The notes under the pieces: generated by a model | The model's database searches: none | The model's input: the letters and a program-made list of their open reading frames with translations, nothing else | What the model was told of the DNA's origin: nothing | Position numbers and translations under genes: made by a program | Shown: positions 28,897 through 36,237 of the stretch, in pieces | Position numbering within the stretch: the first letter of the stretch is position 1 | How the letters are laid out: every line of letters begins with the position of its first letter | NCBI RefSeq assembly: GCF_000003815.2 | Contig: NC_049985.1 | Location: 773,699-809,935, forward strand | DNA length: 36,237 bases | Direction of reading: 5' to 3' | DNA from: Branchiostoma floridae | Taxonomy: Eukaryota > Chordata > Leptocardii > Amphioxiformes > Branchiostomatidae

Positions 28897-29370
28897 TAGC
28901 TGGGGTATAAAAGCTGTTCTACAATAGATCTGCTCAGTGTCACTGACGAAAGACAGGGCTCGAAATACTGGGTGCATGTGCACCCAGGTGCACCCAAAAT
29001 TGGAGCTGTGCACCCAATTATTTTTTGTGGGTGCACAGGGTGCACCCGAATATTTTCTTAGGTTTATGTATGTAAAGATATCATGTATACTAGTATACAT
29101 CATATTCTTAACATCTAAGTGTTAGAAAGATAATAACAATGTCTGTCATGGTATTTGTTTAAGAATTTGATAGCTTGTAACTAAGTCTTGTTTTTAGGTT
29201 TTTCTGACATTCTACTTTCATTTAAGTGGTGCACCCAATTTTTTAAGCTAGGTGCACCAGTGCACCTTATCCCCCAAATGAATTTTGAGCCCTGAAAGAC
29301 AACGGACGCTACCTGAAATGCCTGGCCGTCTCTAAAATCATATCCAGTTACTTGAGTAACTGCTATTATC
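28897..29370 (+). repeat. TAGTTAGGGTATAAA repeat, copy 3, split by a MITE
   Basis: AGCTGGGGTATAAAAGCTG, then AGATCTGCTCAGTGTCACTG and ACGAAAGA, then the GGGTGCAC MITE, then CAACGGACGCTACCTGAAATG, AAATCATATCCAGTTACTTG and AGTAACTGC. Best-preserved copy of the family once the insertion is removed. Confidence 0.65.
28954..29294. mobile_element. hAT-like MITE, GGGTGCAC family, 5 bp TSD (copy 2, inverted)
   Basis: Ends CAGGGCTCGAAATACTGGG and AATTTTGAGCCCTG, flanked by AAAGA on both sides (28949-28953, 29295-29299). The interior matches the reverse complement of 9833-10185. Confidence 0.94.
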
Positions 29371-29385
29371 TTGTCCCACCCAACC

Positions 29386-29709
29386 TTCATTGCCAAATAA
29401 GTATTAGATTTCAGGGTGTAATATTTTAGATACTGAATTCATTCAGAGATTGATATCAAGTATTATGCTATTTCATTGTATAGTTACCTACAAATGCTCC
29501 TATTGAGAGATTCTCACATAGGGAGACAGCACTGTAGTTACAATGTAAAAAAATTTGAAACATATTGTATAGTTTTTGACAAAAGTTTTTAAAAGAATTG
29601 AAGGACTAACAATGCAAGTTTGTGTGTCCTATTATCGCACTAAGTATCCATTGTAATATGCCCCTAAACTGGACCTTGACCTGTGATGAAACCTGTTGTG
29701 TCAGAAGGT
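29386..29709. other. Intronic sequence, nothing recognised
   Basis: AT-rich, no gene. Confidence 0.35.
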
Positions 29710-29710
29710 A

Positions 29711-29904
29711 CTGTAAATCCATTTATTTTCACTGTGCTGTAATTCGTGGTACAAGGGAAACTTAGGTTTTTGCAGTGCATTACTTTGTTACTTGGCAGTT
29801 GAAACAATCTTTTGGGACTTTTGGGCAGTGTCATAGATACGCAGTTGAGAGGTTACATGAAAAACATTAAAATAGAACCACTGCAAAGGGTATAAGGCTT
29901 ACAG
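29711..29904. mobile_element. Decayed mariner-like MITE (CTGTAAATCC ends)
   Basis: Left end CTGTAAATCCATTTATTTTC and right end GGCTTACAG share only a short inverted repeat, CTGTAA, with TA flanks. CACTG/CAGTG words lie inside. Related to the CTGTAAATGC family or a sister of it. Confidence 0.5.
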
Positions 29905-29999
29905 TATAGCTCTGGATGGTCTAGTCAGCAGTTAAACAAGTTTTCCAAATATTTACATAGTAATAGTATTGTTCTGCAGCAAAACTGGTATGTTGTTAT

Positions 30000-30355
30000 C
30001 AGGCTTTTAGCTAGGATTTTATTATAGGGAGTCCAAATTTATTGGTGAATCGCCGTAAGTGACTATTGTAGGGGGGGTCTGGGGGCATCCACTTTCCATG
30101 GTGCATAGTTTTTGATGATTTTAAGTTAAAATAGTGCATTCTAAGGTATCCTAAGAGGTAAAAATACTGTTACAGAGGTCATAGTAGAAGACTGTGACCA
30201 CAGATGACCTGGTAGCATCCCTGGTCAATCAGAATTTCATGCCTGTCAGAGGATTTTTTCCCCAGTGTAAGGGCGTCCAGAGCGTCAAATTTCTTGTTAT
30301 TCTAAGAAAAAGGGCGTCCAGATGACGCCTTGACGCATGCCTGGCTAAAAGCCTG
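30000..30355. mobile_element. hAT MITE (CAGGCTTTTAGC ends), exact 8 bp TSD (copy 2)
   Basis: Ends CAGGCTTTTAGCTAGGATTT and GCCTGGCTAAAAGCCTG, with GTTGTTAT duplicated exactly (29992-29999, 30356-30363). Inverted relative to 22699-23047. Confidence 0.93.
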
Positions 30356-30363
30356 GTTGTTAT

Positions 30364-30904
30364 GTCCGTCGTCATTACACATTTTAGCAGGAAGGCCTTC
30401 TAATGTACGTCTGTGTAACACAAACTCTGCTGTTCAGGGTTGTAACTGGCCCCTCCCCTCTAGGAGGCTGGTGGATGTTTGGCGGGCTGCTTTAAGTGAG
30501 ATTTAATCAGGCTACTTCTAACGTTAGTGTTGTTAGAAAAACCTCAGTGATGATATGTTAACTGCGATGTTTATAACATTGGTGTGACCTCTCCAAAAGG
30601 TCATGTATAAGAATGCAGATTCCGTAGGTCTAACCTTGAGCAAGACGTAGCTGTATGCACCTCTGAGGATTTTTTCGTCTATTTTTCTATTTTGTTGACC
30701 AATTTGGTGTTCTATTTGGTTGAATGATGTAAATAATTTGTTGTGTGAATCATAATTTGTTTATCATTTTTTGTTAATTACCCATTGTAACAAACTGTTG
30801 ATAATTTAGAGAGAAGCAAGCCATTTCCTGCACATGTAGGGCTGTAGTTTGAATAGATAAATGAACAGAACTTCTTCAAACAAGATGTTCACTAGAGATA
30901 AAAG
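30364..30904. other. Intronic sequence, nothing recognised
   Basis: No gene or in-window repeat match. Confidence 0.35.
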
Positions 30905-30906
30905 TA

Positions 30907-31512
30907 CCGTATATTCTCGAATAAAGTACGCACTTTTTTAACTTTTCAAAATTGAAAAGGTGCTACAAGTTGTTGCCAAAGTTGGGGTGCGTACTTTATT
31001 TGAGGTCACTGCACAGATAAATGGTAAGAAAAGCCTCAAATAAAGCAAGGTGGAGGGAGCTACACTTCTAGTAATGTTTCAAAACATGCACATTGTTGTT
31101 GTCTTGTAGTTGTCTAAACATGAAACAAAGAAATTGTCTAAACATGATTTACATAAGATTGATATTTGCATACAATCCTTTTGAGTTAGTGACTTTGACT
31201 TGTACAACTGGTTTTCCCTGATTTCTTCTACCAGTTCTCAGTGATTTTTATAATTTGCAGTAGGCAATTCACAAGTTTATAGAGACAATGACAGTGTAAA
31301 TGCAGGTTATTTCATGCCAAATAACCTGGGGAAAACATCATAAATTTGAATTTATCCAGTTAAAGGTCTGTTCAAAATTGGCGTAGAAGGGGTGCGTACT
31401 TTATTTGAGTTTTTCCATTTTACCTTTCAGTCCCAAAGATCTGTCTAAGACTTGTCCCAAATCAGGAGTGCGTACTTTAATTGGGGTGCGTACTTTAGTC
31501 GAGAATATACGG
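30907..31512. mobile_element. TA-flanked MITE (CCGTATATTCTCGA ends), 606 bp
   Basis: Ends CCGTATATTCTCGAATAAAG and CTTTAGTCGAGAATATACGG, flanked by TA (30905-30906, 31513-31514). GTGCGTACTTTATTTGAG and variants are repeated several times near both ends (about 30925, 30987, 31390, 31468, 31487). Probably a Tc1/mariner or pogo-type non-autonomous element; no transposase ORF. Confidence 0.88.
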
Positions 31513-31514
31513 TA

Positions 31515-31775
31515 TCACCATGTTGTGTAGCTGTAAATATGTCTGTAGTTGAAAGGTAATGTCAGGAGAATGTGAAATGATATCACTGTGTCTGAGTCTG
31601 ACAGGCCGACCCGAGGGGCGTTATTCCCTGTAATAAACCTGGGCACAACTAGCTTATTTCCTTGGTTTCAGACGTGATTTAGGCCATAGCAATTTAATCT
31701 ATTGTTTCTTGGACATGGTGTAAAATTCTAGCAAGCAGACAAAACTCTGTTAGACTGTGACAGTGTGCAGCAAGG
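31515..31775. other. Intronic sequence; end belongs to the GTACCAAGGTAC repeat
   Basis: CAGTGTGCAGCAAGGTA just before the MITE dimer continues after it as CAGGTTTTCCTTTCTGACTC, so the dimer split a copy of the repeat seen at 7459 and 11760. Confidence 0.45.
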
Positions 31776-31777
31776 TA

Positions 31778-31955
31778 CAGTCAAACCTGTCTATAGCGGC
31801 CACTCAAGGGACCGGACAAATTTGGCCACTATAGACAGGTGGCCTCTGTATAGAGGTGGCAACTTGTAGATAAAATACCCAAGGGACCGACAAAAAGTGG
31901 CCACTATGGACAGGTGGCCCCTCTGTAGAGGTGGCCCCTAATACAGGTTTGACTG
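31778..31955. mobile_element. Mariner-like MITE (CAGTCAAACCTGT), copy 2, first of a head-to-tail pair
   Basis: 178 bp, TA flanked, same orientation as the copy that follows. Nearly identical to 11514-11691. Confidence 0.93.
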
Positions 31956-31957
31956 TA

Positions 31958-32135
31958 CAGTCAAACCTGTCTATAGCGGCCACTCAAGGGACCGGACAAA
32001 TTTGGCCACTATAGACAGGTGGCCTCTGTATAGAGGTGGTAACTTGTAGATAAAATACCCAAGGGACCGACAAAAAGTGGCCACTATGGACAGGTGGCCC
32101 CTCTGTAGAGGTGGCCCCTAATACAGGTTTGACTG
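31958..32135. mobile_element. Mariner-like MITE (CAGTCAAACCTGT), copy 3, second of a head-to-tail pair
   Basis: 178 bp, separated from copy 2 by a single shared TA (31956-31957) and followed by TA at 32136-32137. It differs from copy 2 by about one base (GGTAACTT against GGCAACTT). Confidence 0.93.
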
Positions 32136-32336
32136 TACAGGTTTTCCTTTCTGACTCTGTATGTCGATATTCTAATATGGATTTTTTTGAAATTGGAGAA
32201 CCAAGAAATTACAATGGTATGGACTTAAGGTAAAAGTTGATAAGATGGAAACTGATGACTTAAGAAAACTGAATCTGTCCATCTCCCTCCCTGAATCTGC
32301 CTGTGGGAACAAAGGAACAGGTTTTCCTCTCACAGT

Positions 32337-32462
32337 TTTTGTTTGTTTGTTTGAACTTTTGTTTATTCATGAAAGCTCAAATCGGCCTGCAGGCTGCTTT
32401 TCATCGAGGTCATGACGGAAGATGCAAGGGTCAGACAAAATGTATAACATCTAGTCAAAGTT
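32337..32462 (-). mobile_element. LINE 3' end, minus strand
   Basis: TTTGTTTGTTTGTTTGAAC...TTTATTCATGAAAGCTCAAA then CGGCCTGCAGGCTGCTTTTC looks like the complement of a LINE 3'UTR with an AAAC tail. No protein region remains. Confidence 0.5.
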
Positions 32463-32519
32463 TACATCAGAATCAGACTCAGTTTTTATGTTGATCTTCT
32501 TAGCATATCTTTTTAAAAA

Positions 32520-32762
32520 NNNNNNNNNNNNNNNNNNNNNNNNNNNNNNNNNNNNNNNNNNNNNNNNNNNNNNNNNNNNNNNNNNNNNNNNNNNNNNNNN
32601 NNNNNNNNNNNNNNNNNNNNNNNNNNNNNNNNNNNNNNNNNNNNNNNNNNNNNNNNNNNNNNNNNNNNNNNNNNNNNNNNNNNNNNNNNNNNNNNNNNNN
32701 NNNNNNNNNNNNNNNNNNNNNNNNNNNNNNNNNNNNNNNNNNNNNNNNNNNNNNNNNNNNNN
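32520..32762. other. Assembly gap (N)
   Basis: 243 unknown bases. Confidence 1.
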
Positions 32763-33142
32763 CAGCACCTGTACCCACCCTTTAAGTAGCTTATAATATA
32801 AAGGCCAATTTGCTACACCAGAAAGTTGGTGAATGGTTTCATTAATGGTGAAAATGTGCTGAGTGGTAATTTTTATTTTTATTTTTTTTTCCAAAAAATA
32901 GGAGCGAGCGAATCCGTGTACCAAGAAATTAAATTGGTGTGGCCTGATGGTTAGTTTGTCTTGCAGGTTCTATTTTTACATTGGGTTAGCTGGTAAAACG
33001 TTAGCCAATTTTTGTTCTGCCAGGTTCTTATTTCTTTCTTTCTAATAACTATTCTTTTCTGTGGATGATGGTCAGGTTTCCAGTCAGGGGTTCATTTTTA
33101 GGCCACACAAGTGATTTGTTGGTTCTCTGATTTGGCAACTCT

Positions 33143-33600
33143 GTGCTGAATGGGAAAATCAACATGACTACAGAGTCTAGGGAGAAGAGTCTAAAGTCTC
33201 GAAGCGGTCCAAAAAGAGCAGCCAGATTTGCTTCAAATGTCCCGAACTGTCCAAATTCTCAGTCAAGTGCCACTAAACTAGTCTCGGACCTGGGTTGGGA
33301 TACACTCAAAAACAGAAGAACTGCCAACAGACTTACCATCCTCCAGAAATCTAGACAAAACCTCCTAGCCCTGCCGGTCGATTACTATTTGCAGCCGAAC
33401 CCAAGGCAATCTAGACATAATCACCCAAACTCAAACAAACCCATTAAGACTAAGAAAGACTGTCTCAAATATTCATATTTCCCAAGAACTACTATCGATT
33501 GGAATTGCAACACCTGAGGAACGGCCAATAAACAGCAGCACTACGCCCTGGATGGTTTGCCCCAAACAAACTAGGGCTAGTAGTACTAGTAGGGGTGTTA
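33143..33600 (+). pseudogene. LINE reverse transcriptase, extreme C-terminal remnant (CR1/L2/Jockey-like)
   Basis: The open frame 33143-33517 contains, in order, SGPKRAARFASN, LVSDLGWDTLKNRRTANRL, LLALPVDYYLQPNPRQSRH and YSYFPRTTIDWN. This series (RAARF, LGWDTL..RR, FPRT..DWN) is the hallmark of the C-terminus of CR1/L2/Jockey-group LINE reverse transcriptases. It differs from the remnant at 1-865, so at least two LINE lineages are present. The frame ends at TGA 33515-33517, where a W-N-x-L-P continuation would normally follow. 33518-33600 probably belongs to the same element in a degraded state. The catalytic region is absent, so it is a 5'-truncated dead copy. The first 15-20 codons before SGPKRAARF do not look homologous. 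Confidence 0.85.
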
Positions 33601-33604
33601 TCCA

Positions 33605-33700
33605 GTAACCGAACAAGAAGTTAGTACCTTGGTACACACAGTTTCAGTGAGTGCAGAGGGTCAGATTCTTAGACTGTAGTCTTCTTCCCAGACCATATGC
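33605..33700. repeat. GTACCAAGGTAC repeat, inverted partial copy
   Basis: AGTACCTTGGTACACACAGTTTCAG is the complement of CTGAAACTGTGTGTACCAAGGTACT, as at about 11760-11782. Confidence 0.45.
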
Positions 33701-33947
33701 TCTTTTCTTGCTCAGTTTCTACTTTAATGTGTCCAACAACCAAGGAAATAAGTTAGTATCATTTTGGTCTGTAGCTTTTTTGTTGTTGTTTTATTTGTGA
33801 GGTAATTTACCATAAGGATGAGGAGATGGTATTTTGTACAGTAGGGTATGAGGTTATATACATAGCTTACCAAACTGCTGATATGGTTTGATCATGTACT
33901 GGCTTGTATTCATTTTTTTTGGCTTCTGTTTACTGTATGCAGTGGTG

Positions 33948-33964
33948 GTGTGTGTGTGTGTGTG
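33948..33964. repeat. (TG)n tract running into the gap
   Basis: GTGTGTGTG immediately before the N run. The gap is probably an unassembled TG/G-rich microsatellite, because CCAGGGGGGGGGGGG follows it at 34114. Confidence 0.85.
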
Positions 33965-34113
33965 NNNNNNNNNNNNNNNNNNNNNNNNNNNNNNNNNNNN
34001 NNNNNNNNNNNNNNNNNNNNNNNNNNNNNNNNNNNNNNNNNNNNNNNNNNNNNNNNNNNNNNNNNNNNNNNNNNNNNNNNNNNNNNNNNNNNNNNNNNNN
34101 NNNNNNNNNNNNN
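33965..34113. other. Assembly gap (N)
   Basis: 149 unknown bases between simple repeats. Confidence 1.
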
Positions 34114-34942
34114 CCAGGGGGGGGGGGGGTTATGAATGGGTGCGTACGTGTGTGTGTGGGGGGGTGGGTATGTAGATTATAATACGACACGATGTAGCTT
34201 TATTATTGGGTATATTTTAGGTTTAGATTTATTGAAATTGCAGACAATGCAATATATGATGGCAAAACCAGGCCGCTTAGCTCATATTGGGTGCTAACGC
34301 ATACATAAATCTACACTTCTTATTGACATTGAATATACATTATTAACTCAACTGGTTAATGTATACTTTAAATGAAACAACAAGATTAAGCCTAAAGACC
34401 AACCTTCTTGAGTAGATGATAAGTTTTGTATTTTGTTTGTTTACAGGTTTGTATTTTAAAAATGCATGATCCAGGGAACTGTAGTATAAATTCTGTTCAA
34501 AATCTGGGGCAGAATTTGTTTTCCTCAAAAGGTTTGCTGTAATAGTTTTCATCAAGGCCTCCTGATTCCCAAATCTGTGGACTCAAACAAGTTGTCCTTG
34601 GACCATGAACCTGCACAAGATACAGGGACAGATGTGATGGTGAAATCTAGGTCATATTAAATGTGTTTTCCACGTTTGGTTTTTCTCAAATACGTTTTGA
34701 TGTTCCTTTTGCCCATGACCCCAAAACCTGATAGACTCAGACGTTACATCCTTGAATTTCCTTACCAATGTCATAAGTCTGCAGACAGACGTAGTTATAA
34801 TAATTTGTTTTCCATGTTTTGTGCATGTAAATTTGACTGTTAGTTTTGACTGTGATCAGGCAGACTCAAAACTTTCCTTCCAGTTATCACTTGAAAGATG
34901 TCATAAGCCCACAAATTATTCTGCTGAAATATAATTCATGAT
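34114..34942. other. Intronic sequence, nothing recognised
   Basis: It starts with a G homopolymer and GTGTG tract, then AT-rich DNA without a gene. Confidence 0.35.
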
Positions 34943-34943
34943 A

Positions 34944-35085
34944 CAATAGAAGGAAGTTAATTGCGCAACGGATAGCCGCACACTTCTGTTATTGCACGGA
35001 ACCAAAATTCTGTTCTCTTGCACCATCTGCATAATTGCACGAATTACGCTGGCAAATCGGGTGTGCAATTAAACGGCTTCTGCTG
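34944..35085. mobile_element. TA-flanked MITE (CARYAGAAG...TTAATTGC ends), 142 bp
   Basis: Left CAATAGAAGGAAGTTAATTG and right CAATTAAACGGCTTCTGCTG are inverted repeats with TA on both sides. The interior has TTGCAC and GTGCAAT words. Mariner-like MITE, non-coding. Confidence 0.82.
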
Positions 35086-35087
35086 TA

Positions 35088-35314
35088 ATATGTTCTCCAT
35101 ATATTGTTTTTCTCAACATTAAATATTTAACTGTAACTTTTAGCCCTGACCTCTAAACCTGTAGCCTCTAAAGCTGTCCTTGTGATTATAGTAATGATGT
35201 CATAAGTGCGTAGGGCTGTCCTCAGAAGTGGTGAGGTCACCAGAGGACACGGCGGTGGCCCAGATAACACAGATACTTTCCTGTTGGGATCATGGATCAA
35301 ACATGTCATGCATG
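35088..35314. other. Short intronic stretch before the minisatellite
   Basis: No gene. TCATGCATGTC near the array start may be a degenerate first unit. Confidence 0.35.
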
Positions 35315-36237
35315 TCAGTAACGCACATGTCCCAAGGATGGCACGATAATCTACAGTAACGCACATGTCCCAAGGATGGCACGGATGATCTACAGTAACG
35401 CACATGTCCCAAGGATGGCACAGATGATCTACAGTAACGCACATGTCCCAAGGATGGCACGATGATCTACAGTAACGCACATGTCCCAAGGATGGCACGA
35501 TGATCTACAGTAACGCACATGTCCCAAGGATGGCACGATGATCTACAGTAACGCACATGTCCCAAGGATGGCACTATGATCTACAGTAACGCACATGTCC
35601 CAAGGATGGCATGATGATCTACAGTAACGCACATGTCCCAAGGATGGCACGATGATCTACAGTAACGCACATGTCCCAAGGATGGCACTATGATCTACAG
35701 TAACGCACATGTCCCAAGGATGGCACGGTTGATCTACAGTAACGCACATGTCCCAAGGATGGCACGGATGATGTACAGTAACGCACATGTCCCAAGGATG
35801 GCACGATGATCTACAGTAACGCACATGTCCCAAGGATGGCACGATGATCTACAGTAACGCACATGTCCCAAGGATGGCACCGATGATCTACAGTAACGCA
35901 CATGTCCCAAGGATGGCACGGATGATCTACAGTAACGCACATGTCCCAAGGATGGCACGAAGATTCTCCAGAACCCCCCTTGTCCCAGGAAGGGCCCATG
36001 ATCTCTATCAACGCCCCTGTTCCCCGGAGGGTGCGACGAATTATCTATAAGTACCTCTCCTCTCCAAGGGATGGCGAGATGATCTAACGTACCTCACCTG
36101 TCCCAAGGATGGCACGTTTGATCTACAGAAACGCCCCTGTCCCAAGGATGGCACGTATAATCTACAGCAACTCCCATGTCCCAAGGATGGAACGTTTGTT
36201 CTACAGAAACCCCCATGACGCAAGGGTGGCACCATAT
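35315..36237. repeat. 38-39 bp minisatellite array, about 24 units, open at the window end
   Basis: The unit runs CAGTAACGCACATGTCCCAA followed by GGATGGCACGATGATCTA. About 17 units from 35315 to 35955 are nearly identical, differing mainly just after GGCAC (GA, GGA, CGA, TA, GGTT). From about 35960 some seven units are much more diverged, with ACCCC/ACGCCCC in place of ACGCAC. The unit length is not a multiple of three, so translated repeats (CHPWDMCVTVD on the minus strand) shift frame and are not protein. There are no unique spacers, so it is not CRISPR. Confidence 0.97.

Noticed and set aside
35127-36235. Overlapping ORFs with repeated CHPWDMCVTVD
   Set aside because: They translate a 38-39 bp minisatellite whose period is not a multiple of three, so the frame drifts; not a protein repeat.
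35315-36237. CRISPR-like array
   Set aside because: The repeats are directly adjacent with no unique spacers, and the genome is eukaryotic.

Overview
This window looks like intronic sequence from an invertebrate deuterostome, most likely a lancelet (Branchiostoma). The case rests on four things: no dense prokaryote-style coding, eukaryotic splice and promoter signals, four N-filled assembly gaps, and a very high density of short DNA transposons (MITEs), LINE 3' ends and tRNA-derived SINEs of kinds I associate with amphioxus. The species call is from memory, not from a search.

Layout. 1-865: C-terminal remnant of a non-LTR retrotransposon (minus strand). 866-2749: a long CA microsatellite, a fold-back GAGACGTCTTGG repeat cluster and AT-rich sequence. 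2750-3800: a CpG-rich block with paired ETS motifs and a candidate first exon (5'UTR with three minimal uORFs, strong-Kozak ATG at 3147, splice donor at 3170). 3170 to the end is best read as the very long first intron of that gene on the plus strand; I see no convincing second exon. A possible alternative promoter and first exon lies at 26060-26237 and leaves the same splice phase. A 72-codon antisense ORF at 12593-12811 has real coding character and may be a small nested gene. Three perfect CREs fall between 10374 and 11319, and X-box (RFX) palindromes lie at 6193 and 20587-20619.

The intron is a catalogue of small transposons whose ends and target-site duplications (TSDs) can be read directly. 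They include: hAT-like elements with CAGGG(C/T)TCG ends and 5-6 bp TSDs, in several families each with its own repeated internal motif; a CAGGCTTTTAGC family with exact 8 bp TSDs (22699, 30000); a CAG(C/T)GT(G/A)CAAAATA family with 6 bp TSDs (8945, 17161); several TA-flanked mariner-like families (11514, 14760, 27817, 28498, 29711, 30907, 31778/31958, 34944); an 837 bp GC-rich element with GGCCCGATCTA ends (19664-20500); a fold-back element with an 8 bp TSD (15560-15741); nested insertions at 27133, 28558 and 28954; and a second LINE remnant at 33143. The window ends in a 38-39 bp minisatellite (35315 onward) with a homogeneous left part and a diverged right part.

No rRNA, functional tRNA, CRISPR array or complete multi-exon gene is visible. 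The strongest biological leads are the transposon families that share ends but differ in internal motif, the two phase-matched first exons, and the small antisense ORF.
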